Below, in pieces: positions 8,288-17,879 of a stretch of DNA of 64,000 nucleotides. This DNA is from Paramoeba atlantica. Its lineage: Eukaryota > Discosea. The DNA is taken from contig CDRNVI010000055.1 in NCBI GenBank assembly GCA_977017575.1, positions 62,001-126,000 on the forward strand, written 5' to 3'. Positions within the stretch are counted from its first letter, which is position 1. Every line of letters starts with the position of its first letter. Below the pieces are notes generated by a model. The model made no database searches. It saw only the letters and a list, made by a program, of their open reading frames with translations, and was not told the origin of the DNA. The position numbers and the translations under genes were made by a program.

Positions 8288-10441
8288 TTAGACACAGGCC
8301 CCGTTATTCATATCACTGGTACGATGATGGTATAGCGGAGAAAAACTAGTCACAAAAGGATGAGCTGCAATGTCACGAGCTGTGAGACGACTTTTTTGCT
8401 CATAATGGAGCAACCCTTGCAAAAGAGAGAGAAAAGCTGCTGCTACATGTGCGTTTCCGCAGCATCTCTCGACGAAATCCGGCAAGGAGCGCATACGACT
8501 AAGCTTTATACAACTACTAGACAGAGGAGGCCGTAACGCGGAGCCACTAAAAAACCCTTTTGCTTCAGGAGAGCAGTTTCTAACCCAATCGCTCGGCAAC
8601 GGTCCCAAGATACGCTGCATCATGTGAAGGTGCTCCAGGTTGTCATGGGTCTCGAAGAGCAGTTTCCCTGTCAGCATTTCGACTAGGATGCACCCTACGC
8701 TCCACATATCCGCGGGATACATCCAGCCGAGACCTAAAATAACTTCCGGAGCCCTGTAGTGTCGGGTGGATACGATCGCGTACTTCGCGTGTGTCTCCTC
8801 CGTGCATCCGCCCAGATCACATATCTTAAGCCGAAGAGGGGCTCCTGCGTGATTGGCCGGGGTAAAATTACATTCCAATGACAACACGTTCTCCGGTTTT
8901 AAATCCGTATGCATCAGTCGCAACCGAGAGTGTAGGAAGTCAAGACCGCGACCCAACTCGTAGGCTAAGTCCGCCACATGGGCAATCGAAAAAGGGCCAT
9001 GTTTTTGTAAAAGCTCCAACGCGCAGGGACCGTATCGCGGCATCACAATGCACATATGCCCCCCGGCGTTCAAAAAACTTTTCCATGGCTTAATAAACGG
9101 CTCGGTATCCGACGGATCGGCCAACGCAATACGCTGCATGTACTGCACCTCAATTGTCGCATCCCGGGTGTATTTCGGAATGTTCCGGACGATTTTCACT
9201 GCACAATACTGCCGTCGTTTCCGGTCCCAGCACTCGACGACCTTCCCGAATGTTCCTTGCCCCAGCAAGGATAGAATTTTAAACCGCCCCTCGCCGGGGT
9301 CCGCGTCCTCTCCCAGCACCACATAAAAGTGTCCCTGCTCCATGCATTGATTCGGTAGCGCATAGGTTACTTTTTTTCGTGTCTGTGATGAGGCCAGCGG
9401 GACTGCAGCCCTTTGTTCCCCATTATTTTCTACATTTGTGCTTTTGTCTGCCACTGCGCTCGCAACCCCATTCGAGGGTACAGTCGGGTGCATTAACGTT
9501 TGAAACGCAGGAGGGGGCGGAGGGAGACGACGAGGGGTAAGTCCCATCTCCTCTCTTTGTGGCTTTCTATTTTCCTGTGGGGTTTGCTGTACCGAAAACA
9601 CATTTGTTGGCATTCGTGGAGTCTCATGCATTCGTGAAGTCTCATGCCTTCGTGGAGTCTCATGAATTTTTAATGTCTCATGCATTCGTAAAGTCTCATG
9701 CCTTCGTGGAGTCTCATGCCCTCTCTCTTCTCGAGGCGTTGCCAAATTGAGCTTCCCTTTATTACGTGTTGGATGGAACTCGAGTCGAGAAAGCTCTTGT
9801 GGGTCTCGAGGCGTCATGGGGAACACAACACCTCGAGGGGTCGTGTTGGGGTCCCCTGTTTTCACTGTGCCTTGAAAACGGTTTTGAGGGTTTCCATGAA
9901 ACTCAAAAGGGAAGGCTGGATGAGAGGCTTGGGGAGGAGGAGCAGCGTCGGGAGCGTTTCCTCCGGGAAACAAAGGAAGAGGAGGAGCCGGGCCTCGAGG
10001 GGGTAGAACGTTAAGGTTTCGTCGAGACGCCCTCGGGGAGACCAGCGGCGCTGTGGTCTCTGTTGGGTTCACACGGGACCAGTAGGCTGGGGGCATGGTG
10101 TGCCATGCGGATTTAGAGGGATGGGTTTGGGCGAGTTTGGAGGGGTGGAGACGCGCTCGTGGCGTGAGCATGGAGTGAGAGGTCTCGGGATGAGGAAGAA
10201 GGGGGTTCGGGGGAAACAACCCCCCGATGCGGGACTCTCGAGTAGTGAAGGCTCCGTTGAGCTGAGCGCGAGGCGTGTGACGTGCACTGTTTGTAGCATT
10301 GGAAGAAGAAGGGGGGTGGAGGGAGAGTTTCTCCACGCGGTCGAGTGCGAGGTTGGGTATGGCGGGTGGGGCGGTGTTGGGTCTTCGCGCGCGGAGAGGC
10401 CGACGGATGGGGTCAGGAATGCGATCGGCGACGTGTTGCAT
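8288..10441 (-). CDS. CLK/LAMMER-family dual-specificity protein kinase (717 aa)
   Basis: The kinase domain is at about 387-700. It has the Gly loop GQGTFG (394-399), VAIK-type Lys416, catalytic HTDLKPEN (511-518), a DLG replacing DFG (542-544), activation segment STRHYRAPE (558-566), and EHLHMMQRILGPLP (603-616), the LAMMER motif that defines the CLK family. CLKs phosphorylate SR splicing factors; in trypanosomes a CLK relative works at the kinetochore. The N-terminal 360 residues are disordered and Pro-rich. They contain about ten [S/T]-P-R motifs and a six-unit hexapeptide repeat (HET-P/L/S-R-R/M/K type, about 243-278). The kinase should be active; the tail may be a phospho-regulated platform. 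Confidence 0.93.
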   Translation of the reverse strand: MQHVADRIPDPIRRPLRARRPNTAPPAIPNLALDRVEKLSLHPPSSSNATNSARHTPRAQLNGAFTTRESRIGGLFPPNPLLPHPETSHSMLTPRARLHPSKLAQTHPSKSAWHTMPPAYWSRVNPTETTAPLVSPRASRRNLNVLPPRGPAPPLPLFPGGNAPDAAPPPQASHPAFPFEFHGNPQNRFQGTVKTGDPNTTPRGVVFPMTPRDPQELSRLEFHPTRNKGKLNLATPREERGHETPRRHETLRMHETLKIHETPRRHETSRMHETPRMPTNVFSVQQTPQENRKPQREEMGLTPRRLPPPPPAFQTLMHPTVPSNGVASAVADKSTNVENNGEQRAAVPLASSQTRKKVTYALPNQCMEQGHFYVVLGEDADPGEGRFKILSLLGQGTFGKVVECWDRKRRQYCAVKIVRNIPKYTRDATIEVQYMQRIALADPSDTEPFIKPWKSFLNAGGHMCIVMPRYGPCALELLQKHGPFSIAHVADLAYELGRGLDFLHSRLRLMHTDLKPENVLSLECNFTPANHAGAPLRLKICDLGGCTEETHAKYAIVSTRHYRAPEVILGLGWMYPADMWSVGCILVEMLTGKLLFETHDNLEHLHMMQRILGPLPSDWVRNCSPEAKGFFSGSALRPPLSSSCIKLSRMRSLPDFVERCCGNAHVAAAFLSLLQGLLHYEQKSRLTARDIAAHPFVTSFSPLYHHRTSDMNNGACV
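9611..9718. repeat. 18-bp in-frame tandem repeat inside the CLK kinase gene
   Basis: Six diverged 18-bp units (type CATTCGTGGAGTCTCATG) encode the hexapeptide repeat in the N-terminal tail of the kinase. The length is a multiple of three, so copy changes keep the frame. Confidence 0.85.
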
Positions 10442-10806
10442 GAGGGGACATTAGTAGGAGGAATTCAGAGGACGGTTTTTAAGATCGCTAAAGGTATGTT
10501 ATTGCGAAGAAAAAGGTTTGCTTTTATGTCCTGTGATTCAAATCTTATAGATATACAGATATATCTTCTAGATATATAGATATATCTTTGTAGATGTATG
10601 ACACTATATTTTTTTGATAACCCTATCATGCCCCGTCATGCAAAAAATAAGCATACGGCTTTGATATTTAACTTAATAGGCATGCTTCATTTTTTGATGA
10701 GCTTCTGTTTCAAGCGTAAGAAATTTATTTTTCCCCAAAACGAGTGATTGCAGAGATCTTTGTAGATTTCCCAATGCGTTCATTTTTTCAGAGAGTTTTA
10801 CGAATC
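10442..10806. other. intergenic spacer with a TATA-type simple repeat
   Basis: About 365 bp without a gene. At 10546-10600 there is an interrupted ATATAGATATATCT-type repeat, able to fold on itself, lying about 110 bp upstream of the kinase start. No promoter claim is justified from this alone. Confidence 0.5.
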
Positions 10807-11226
10807 TTACCCATCGGCAAAGACAATGCCTTGAGTCTCGAGAACTCGGCTTCTCTTCGCCTTTATCTCGGCAGCTCGTTCAGCGCGCTCTTTACTGAAA
10901 TAGCTCACATTCAGAAAGCGGTTACCAATTTTCATGTTGTGTAGGGTATCGACTGCTTGTTTTGCATCATAAATGTGAGCAAACAGCACGAATGTCGTTC
11001 CTTTAGTATGAGGTGTATTCCCCCTCCACACATTTTCGATTTCTCCACAGCGTCCAAATAACTCGTAGATTTGTTCCACCGTCACTGCACGGGGAAGTTG
11101 ACGTATGAAAAGCAGGCGGCATGCCTCGTTGGGTAACACGGGTGGGAGAGAGACGATAGACTGATACTCATCTGCTGCTTGTGAGGAACGAATGGCCGAG
11201 AAATTACTCCTGTCGGTAGAGTGCAT
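10807..11226 (-). CDS. SF3B6: splicing factor SF3B6 / p14 (SF3b 14-kDa subunit)
   Basis: A 139-residue single-RRM protein. RNP2 is at about 38-45 (LLFIRQLP) and RNP1 at about 75-82 (KGTTFVLF). The pattern GNTPHTKGTTFVLF, then DAKQAVDTL and GNRFLNVSYF, aligns with human SF3B6 (125 aa), which contacts the branch-point adenosine in the U2 snRNP and binds SF3B1. Its presence shows the organism has a spliceosome, although no intron is evident in the host genes here; a major use could be trans-splicing. The N-terminal 30 residues are not conserved. Confidence 0.9.
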   Translation of the reverse strand: MHSTDRSNFSAIRSSQAADEYQSIVSLPPVLPNEACRLLFIRQLPRAVTVEQIYELFGRCGEIENVWRGNTPHTKGTTFVLFAHIYDAKQAVDTLHNMKIGNRFLNVSYFSKERAERAAEIKAKRSRVLETQGIVFADG

Positions 11227-11400
11227 AAAACGTTGAGAAGTAAAAATAAGAAATTCGAATGACTACTACCCTCGTTTAATAGTTGATGCGATCACTATTC
11301 CAACAATACGATACACATTAAAACTCAACTATAGCACATGTATACAGTATAACACTATAGCACATACATGCACATTAAAGCACAACTATAGCATCCTCTT

Positions 11401-12234
11401 TCAAATCGTAACCTTTGCAGGGGCCTTTTCTGGAAGCATGTCTTGAAACTCATTGTTGGACGCATCTAACTGCTCGAAATGAATCGGAAGGTCACGGACG
11501 TCCAGTATTCCACTAAAAGAATTTTCTGCAACGAGCAATACGTTCAGGTTATGTAGAAACCCGTGTAGATGAAGTTCTCCACTTAGTTTATTGGCTGAGA
11601 GGCTTAAGTAGTGCAGGGAAGCAGGAACCACACTCAGGTCCAAAGACCCACTTAAACCATTTCGTTCTAGTGATAGATACTCAAGAGGGATCTGTATATC
11701 GCCTAGTTGTACTCTTCCCTCAATAGAGTTGTTATCAAGACACAGAATGCGCAGACCGTCGGGGAGATCCCGGAGCTGCAGTTCTCCCGAAAAAGAGTTC
11801 ATCGGAGCTGATATTTCATGCACTTGAGCAGGGAAATCTTTCAACGTGATCGGGTGGAGGAGCACGTTGCCTCGCAGATGAAACGACCGCAAGGAAAGGG
11901 GGAGGGAATCCCAGTTCAGCTTGCCCAATAGACCGTAATCGAGCCACGTAATCTTAACCACCTCGTTGCTAGAGTCACAGATCACCCCTTTCCATGTACA
12001 CACGGAGACAGGGCGCCTTCCCAAGAGTTTGCGGGTAGAGACAACCCACGATTTATCCGGATTCGTGATATATTGAATAAATCGCGGTAGACACATCTCG
12101 GAAGACATGGCAGTGCCCTTGACTTTATGTGTGCGAGATGGCTTATCAGCTTGATGCGTCCAACTCACGCTCAGAAGTAAAATCAAACTTTTGAACAAAA
12201 AGTACATCGGCATATAATCTAAAAAAATACGCAC
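11401..12234 (-). CDS. secreted leucine-rich repeat protein (277 aa)
   Basis: The N-terminus carries a hydrophobic segment (about residues 11-25, FLFKSLILLLSVSW), either a signal peptide or an anchor. A cap region with CTWKGVICDSSNEV (about 79-92) resembles the W-x-G-V-x-C cap of plant receptor proteins and of Leishmania surface antigen PSA. About seven LRR units follow, spaced 20-23 residues, with L-x-x-L-x-L-x-x-N cores (for example LEYLSLERNGLSGSLDL and LHYLSLSANKLSGELHL). No C-terminal membrane span or GPI signal is obvious. It is probably an extracellular or lumenal binding protein; the ligand is unknown. Translation could begin at Met8 instead. Confidence 0.75.
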   Translation of the reverse strand: MRIFLDYMPMYFLFKSLILLLSVSWTHQADKPSRTHKVKGTAMSSEMCLPRFIQYITNPDKSWVVSTRKLLGRRPVSVCTWKGVICDSSNEVVKITWLDYGLLGKLNWDSLPLSLRSFHLRGNVLLHPITLKDFPAQVHEISAPMNSFSGELQLRDLPDGLRILCLDNNSIEGRVQLGDIQIPLEYLSLERNGLSGSLDLSVVPASLHYLSLSANKLSGELHLHGFLHNLNVLLVAENSFSGILDVRDLPIHFEQLDASNNEFQDMLPEKAPAKVTI

Positions 12235-12632
12235 CGTTTCCAGAAAAAGGACAAGGTGAAGACTTATGCACTGCTCCTTCGTACAACAGTAGTAAGAAAT
12301 CCAAAGGCATTTTTTTCACGATATAAATTACACGTTACATGAATCCAACGTACACACAAATTCAGACGTATTTTTACAAATGATGGCATTTACCTCAAAA
12401 TGTGTTGAGTAAAAAAGATGTAATTTCGAATGAACACGCAGAACACTATCACACACACTTTTCCTAAAATTATAAAAGAACGAAGAATACACACCGCTAG
12501 ACTTTCATGTGAGATTACATACTGCTCTTGGCATACACCAAATCGGAGATAATTATCCGGAAATATCCCTCTACCACGCAAATGGTATTCCTCGAAATGC
12601 AGTCACACCATAGTGTTGTCACACTATTCCTC
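12235..12632. other. intergenic spacer
   Basis: About 400 bp, A+T-rich, with no recognisable gene, RNA or repeat. Confidence 0.4.
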
Positions 12633-15600
12633 TCACCGTGAGCGATACTGACTGGTTTCATTCTTATTTCGGATGCCCTCCAATTTCCTCGTGACCGTTT
12701 CATTCGTGTGCGTCACTAAGTAGCAGTTCTTCCGTATCCTCACCGACTGGCCCAGGCACATAAACGTCCCGAGCCGTAGCGCGTCTTGCTCCACCTCCCT
12801 TGTATGGACCTGGATGTGTCCGCACCCCTCCAGCATGGAGGTCGGGCCTACTTTCGCCCCAATGGCCTCCCCGAGCGCTTTTGCGAGAATAAGCGGAATG
12901 TTTAGCTTTGCATTTCCTTTCGGTACCGGAATGGGCTCCACCAGTACCGCAGGAATACTACTCACCAGCTCCTCCTCACTGGCATGGGTCACCACTACCT
13001 TTGCGGAGACTGCCGAGCGCATATGGGAACTCGCTACGGCGTCCTGCATGCTCTGCTGTTTTCGTAGGCTGCTGTTCACATAGGGCCGCATTTCATTCCG
13101 GAAATCCGACAGGGTTCGAGCACTTCGAGAATCATTGATGGAACGGTGACTCGCGTCCTCTTCTCCTCCAAAAACATGATCGATGGCACGTTTCGCGGCT
13201 TCTGCAGCCTCGTGACTATCCCGGGTTTCACTCGAGGCTTCTTTATGGTTTGCAGGACGCGGGACGAAATTAACCGTTTGGGTTTCCCCATGTCGCATCA
13301 ATCCTTCCGAAGAAGAAGCTAAAGTCCCATTCCTCATGTTCGAAGGCTCCGATTGGATAATCCCCTCCTGCTGCAGCCGCGTGAGATAGTCGCGTTTCTT
13401 TGAGGCCTTCTGGCCCTCACTGCGGGCCTGTGTCCCGGCAGAATCCGATCGTTGCGTCATGGAGAGCAGAAGCCGACTGGTGTCGTATGGGTTATGGGCC
13501 ATAGGAATGGAGGGGCAGGCGTGGAGTAAACTGGACTCATAAAAACGATGGAGCTCGTTTGAGGGGGTGAGGAACTCGAGCAGATTTCGCACCTCTTTGA
13601 GAATTTCAGGAGGGCTCTCAAGCGCGGAGAGTTGCTGGATTTTGGACTCCAGGTGACGTTGTTTCGTGGCGGTAATGAGGGAAACAACGCGGTCCAGGAC
13701 GCTTCGTTGGAGCACACTTCGAGGAGGCTCGGGGCGGTCTGCGGTGAACGTATCGGATGCCATAGTGTTTTTTGACAAGGAAGTGTTGCACAGGGGCGCT
13801 TTGTACGCAGTCGAGGTCAGCCATGTGTGTTGCTCCTGTTCTTTGTCTTCCATAGGTTCGTCCGAGCTGTCTTTGGATAAGGTCCATACCAGGGCTTGCA
13901 TAATTTCATCGGATGCCTTGAGAGGAGAGCTACTGAACACATGTTTTAAATGTTTACGAAGAACCATAAAGTGGGGCACTGTAATGTCACCATCACCTAC
14001 AAACAAGAGTCCCTTATCGACTAAAACAGAGCTTAGTGTGGTGTTCATTGGCAGCTTGTCATCATAGGTAAAGGTTTTTCCCGGTCGACGTACAGAGGTG
14101 ATGCGCCATGCGTCTTCTGGGCCCTGTGACTCTTCATTGGTCTCCAATATGGAGGGATGAAACCATTTGCGAGTCAGAGGCGGGTACCAACCCCTGGTGA
14201 GCGTACCGGTTCGAGACTTCACAGAGGAATGGCTCTGTTTCCCAGGCGTTGGCTTGTTTTGTGATGAAGAGTGGTACGGGGTTTCCACAATACATTCTTT
14301 GGCAATAAGAAGCAGAGGAAGCGTTGACAATTCACAGCAGTCAAAGTATTTGGACGGTACAAAGTCGGTAGTGGGAAAGGCGGTGCAAAGATACATGGTG
14401 CCTCCTATTTGAATTCTGGAAGTGTAACAAAAAATAGAATCGCCCCAAGAATATTTTGGCTTGATAGCAGGTAATGAAATGTTCTCTGACAGGGCTTTCA
14501 GCAGGGATTGTGTTGTCCCAACGAACGGAATTAGTTCCTTAATGCTTTCTTTCTTCTGAGACAAATTTTGATCCCGCTTCAGACTATTTATTAGTGGTAG
14601 GATCATGATTTCTTCGGGGGTAGTATTGCCCGTGTAAAATTTTGAGCGACGAAGACATATCTCTGGATAAGTTGCCCCCATTCGCACGAACTGATGAATA
14701 CAATCTAGCTCCTTGGCTCCGTCATCTGATAAGGAGTTTGTTTTCATGAGCAATAAATATTCCGCGAGGAAGGCTGCAGGAGAATAAAGCAGTTGGTTTC
14801 CTTCCTGGAAAGTGACCTGATAGGTCTTTTCCGGATACAATTTGGGAATACATTGACTCATAACGTCCGTAGGCTCCCAGTCATATTCAAGCAAAAGATC
14901 GGCTGCTGCTGCGAAAGCAGCGTCACTTGAACAAGAAAATGCTGTGCCTAACCCCAATAACTTTAGAGAGGATAATCCGGGCCCGAGGCAAAGAAATTTC
15001 CCGGTCATGACACCTAGTGGCGTAACTTCCCCTTTCAAGCCTATCAAGCCATTTAAATACAGGCGATGCTCGGTAGTCTTCGCACAGTACTCGAGTGCTG
15101 GTTGCGGGATTGCGATGCCAAACAGCACCATCTGCTCTGAAATATTCAACCGCATCAGATGTGCTATGAAAATTGGAAGCCCTAAATCAATTTCTGAGCT
15201 TTCTGGCAGCAATGAATACATGTTTTGGCTCGATGCCTCAGATCGATCCCCTGGAAAGCGAGCAAGAAAATTTTGACGCTCATGCCGTACATAACCTTTT
15301 TCAACGCCCTCAGTAACGAAACTCGAAACTTCAAATTTCTCAGCATTTTGACAGTAAAAGAAATCGCACCTGGGAATTAAGCTTGCTAGCACAACATTTT
15401 TCTCCAGGTCAAATACTGGATGGACGCGCTCCGGACGTTTTGAGTAATAGTACGTGTTCGTTGAGGCGTCATAGTCTGGGCCCACGTTTGGGGCACATCC
15501 GTCAGACACAACCAGGACACTTTTAAAAGGTGAGTCTTCGTATTCATTCAAAATAATCGAAGCCGTGCGCGTGTCCAAAGGAAACCGCGCCAGAGCGAAT

Positions 15601-16814
15601 GATCGCATCAGTTTGTTTGATGGAGACTCGTTCTCCTGAAATTTTTTAGTAAAAAGATCGAACCCGAGCTCTCCTGGCAGATAGTGTCTCTGTGTGTAGT
15701 CTTCCAAGTCACAGCTCTTCCAAACAGCAGCGAAATGTTTTAACAGTAAGTTGCGAAATTGGCTGACACTTTCGACGAGCAGTAAGCAAGGCAGGGGAAT
15801 ATTGGAGCCGACTACTCCTGTTAAAGCATCGATCAACACGTTATGTTGTATTTCAGAAATACAAGAGATTTCGCTGCTCGGTGGTGAAGGGAGATATGGT
15901 GTCACGAAATTTGATGTCAGTTGGTCCGCAGGCTGCGCAAGCGAAAATGTCAAAGCCCGTAGCAAGTTTTCCTGCGACATGGGATCTACTTCCCCTTGCA
16001 GATAGCTCCGAAACCACGCCCGAGTGAGGGGTGCAACCGTAGAAGATGTACCAAACATAATCCGAGTCACTGCGTTGCGTGTTAAAAAGTGGCGAAGGAC
16101 CATTAACAGCGCAATCTCGTCCTGCAGCACTTGAAAAGTGGGGCAGGACCTCTCGCATGGACGGCTCCCCCAATTTGTCTCACAGTACGCTATGACATCC
16201 GTTATATCCTCCACAAACACAGAGAACCGTTCCATGCCTGTTTTTGACATTAAGAGATGAAGCATTGACCGGGGAGTGAGATAAATCACCTGGGAGGCTG
16301 CCGTTGTCCGTAGTTTTTCACTTTCCACCTGAAGAAACGGATTATACCACGTGATTAGACCGTCTTGCTCGCTACACGTCTCCGCTGCGGCCTGTTGCGC
16401 GGCTTTCTGGCACAGTAGGTCCGAGAGGCGCACCACGAACGTGCGTTCCCGGGAGAACTCCTCGAGCTCTACCCAGGCTTGAGGGATTTGTACCGCGGCG
16501 CCTACACGCATGGGGTCCGGATAGCATTCCAGAATAGCAACTTGTCTTCCTCGGAGAAATTGAATCGCCTCATGACGGGCTGAGTACGCTGCGAGATTTT
16601 GTTTTCGCGCGACGTATTTCATTTTGTTCATTACGTTGTGTTTTCGCCGACGTAATGCCGCCCGATCTTGTGGGACAAAGGGAGGGGGGAGGGTGGGGTC
16701 GAGGGGTTGTGGCTCGCGGGGTGGGGCTTTGGGAGTTGCGGAGAGAATGGAGTCCAAATGGGCGGCCTCGTCCTCGGAGACACGCAGGGAGAGGTCGATT
16801 TTGATTGGAGCCAT
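12633..16814 (-). CDS. degenerate DEAH/RHA-family helicase (predicted pseudohelicase, 1393 aa)
   Basis: The order of sequence blocks follows DEAH/RHA helicases such as DHX36, but the ATP-binding motifs are gone. Numbered from the ATG at 16812-16814: around 79-106 a RHEAIQFLRGRQVAILE...IPQ stretch aligns with motif I, with no Walker A GKT. YLTPRSMLHLL (about 178-188) fits motif Ib. FSVFVEDITD (about 197-206) stands where DEAH should be. RIMFGTSST (251-259) stands where SAT should be. YSLLPESSEIDLGLP (about 533-547) fits the end of motif VI without the arginines. An HA2-like module LYLNGLIGLKGEVTPLGVMT (about 585-604) follows. The last 700 residues are unrecognised and partly disordered. I infer a non-catalytic scaffold, for instance in an RNP. 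The upstream in-frame Met at 16904 is less likely because the extra 30 residues are an A+T-rich leader. Confidence 0.6.
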   Translation of the reverse strand: MAPIKIDLSLRVSEDEAAHLDSILSATPKAPPREPQPLDPTLPPPFVPQDRAALRRRKHNVMNKMKYVARKQNLAAYSARHEAIQFLRGRQVAILECYPDPMRVGAAVQIPQAWVELEEFSRERTFVVRLSDLLCQKAAQQAAAETCSEQDGLITWYNPFLQVESEKLRTTAASQVIYLTPRSMLHLLMSKTGMERFSVFVEDITDVIAYCETNWGSRPCERSCPTFQVLQDEIALLMVLRHFLTRNAVTRIMFGTSSTVAPLTRAWFRSYLQGEVDPMSQENLLRALTFSLAQPADQLTSNFVTPYLPSPPSSEISCISEIQHNVLIDALTGVVGSNIPLPCLLLVESVSQFRNLLLKHFAAVWKSCDLEDYTQRHYLPGELGFDLFTKKFQENESPSNKLMRSFALARFPLDTRTASIILNEYEDSPFKSVLVVSDGCAPNVGPDYDASTNTYYYSKRPERVHPVFDLEKNVVLASLIPRCDFFYCQNAEKFEVSSFVTEGVEKGYVRHERQNFLARFPGDRSEASSQNMYSLLPESSEIDLGLPIFIAHLMRLNISEQMVLFGIAIPQPALEYCAKTTEHRLYLNGLIGLKGEVTPLGVMTGKFLCLGPGLSSLKLLGLGTAFSCSSDAAFAAAADLLLEYDWEPTDVMSQCIPKLYPEKTYQVTFQEGNQLLYSPAAFLAEYLLLMKTNSLSDDGAKELDCIHQFVRMGATYPEICLRRSKFYTGNTTPEEIMILPLINSLKRDQNLSQKKESIKELIPFVGTTQSLLKALSENISLPAIKPKYSWGDSIFCYTSRIQIGGTMYLCTAFPTTDFVPSKYFDCCELSTLPLLLIAKECIVETPYHSSSQNKPTPGKQSHSSVKSRTGTLTRGWYPPLTRKWFHPSILETNEESQGPEDAWRITSVRRPGKTFTYDDKLPMNTTLSSVLVDKGLLFVGDGDITVPHFMVLRKHLKHVFSSSPLKASDEIMQALVWTLSKDSSDEPMEDKEQEQHTWLTSTAYKAPLCNTSLSKNTMASDTFTADRPEPPRSVLQRSVLDRVVSLITATKQRHLESKIQQLSALESPPEILKEVRNLLEFLTPSNELHRFYESSLLHACPSIPMAHNPYDTSRLLLSMTQRSDSAGTQARSEGQKASKKRDYLTRLQQEGIIQSEPSNMRNGTLASSSEGLMRHGETQTVNFVPRPANHKEASSETRDSHEAAEAAKRAIDHVFGGEEDASHRSINDSRSARTLSDFRNEMRPYVNSSLRKQQSMQDAVASSHMRSAVSAKVVVTHASEEELVSSIPAVLVEPIPVPKGNAKLNIPLILAKALGEAIGAKVGPTSMLEGCGHIQVHTREVEQDALRLGTFMCLGQSVRIRKNCYLVTHTNETVTRKLEGIRNKNETSQYRSR

Positions 16815-17045
16815 GGGATGCAAAAAGGGAATGCGAAAAAATGAGAAATATGTAAAAATAAATTGCACGAATGAGTATTCATGAAATATTTTGTGCAGTG
16901 GCAATCAAGATACACGTATGCATCCATTCAGCTTATTTTATAGCTTTTTTACAGAACAATACCTTCTTTAATTTATTCCTACAATTTTACCGTTTTCTTG
17001 TGACTTCCATTTCCACTTTTGCTCTTTACCACCGCAACTCCCTTC

Positions 17046-17690
17046 TCACGCACTACCAAACTTTCGCAGCAGCGCCACGTCCTCCGCGGACATGGCCTTC
17101 TGCGCTGCCGCCTCCCGTTCCTTCTGGGAGCGCTCCTTCGTCATGCGATCCGCAAACCACTCGGTGGAGGCCGCAATACGCTTGTTCTCGTATTTCTCGA
17201 CCACGCTTCGGTGATTCCATCCCACTTCCTTACAAACGTTTCCCAATTTCGTATATTTCCGGTGCGGGGCGTAGCGCGTGGGTCGCAGACACCCAGGGGC
17301 ACAGACCCGGCGTCCCTCGGTCAAAAGAAACTTGGGAATGCCCTCAAACACCTTCAGGCGGCTCAGGGCCTCCTGCCCTCGCTTATCCTTGGGGAGCATG
17401 CCGCGAACCACACGACGAAACATCATGCGGGGGGAGCGAAAATGAAACGGACCCTTCTTCGGGTTTGTCAAATGTTTTTTACGTAAAAAGTCCAGGAATT
17501 TCTTTTTATTTCGGAGCTCTGGCCCCGCAAGGTTGAGCTGTTCAGTTCGTGTGGCCGTGATGGTGTGACCCTCGAGGAGAGCTTTTGCAATCACCGCGGC
17601 AGTGCGCCCCACGAGGTGCTCTTTCAGGTCAATGACGGTGCCGTAGGTGACGGGACGGGTGGAGCGGTTAAGATCGCGTTTCTTGACCAT
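17046..17690 (-). CDS. RPL13A: 60S ribosomal protein uL13 (L13a)
   Basis: A 214-residue protein of the uL13 family, a large-subunit component. Seen: DLKEHLVGRTAAVIAKALLEG, the family N-terminal block, and FHFRSPRMMFRRVVRGMLP followed by G-Q-E-A-L-S-R-L-K-V-F-E-G-I-P, the highly conserved core. Length is close to human L13a (203). The frame is open 43 codons upstream, but the start at 17688-17690 (MVKKRDLNR) gives the normal N-terminus. On the coding strand the leader is pyrimidine-rich, with an AG about 40 nt before the ATG. Confidence 0.97.
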   Translation of the reverse strand: MVKKRDLNRSTRPVTYGTVIDLKEHLVGRTAAVIAKALLEGHTITATRTEQLNLAGPELRNKKKFLDFLRKKHLTNPKKGPFHFRSPRMMFRRVVRGMLPKDKRGQEALSRLKVFEGIPKFLLTEGRRVCAPGCLRPTRYAPHRKYTKLGNVCKEVGWNHRSVVEKYENKRIAASTEWFADRMTKERSQKEREAAAQKAMSAEDVALLRKFGSA

Positions 17691-17879
17691 GGAAAAAACG
17701 ATAGAGGGATAATAATAATAAAAATCTAGGGGAGGTTTGTGTTGAGGTTTAAGGAAAGTGATACGCTGGAAAAATATGTAACATAACGCAGAAATAAGAG
17801 TACAGCTTCTACAAAACAATCTGAGCTGCTATGTTTTCGAACAACTTTGTGGGATACGCCACATCTTGATATCAAAAAT

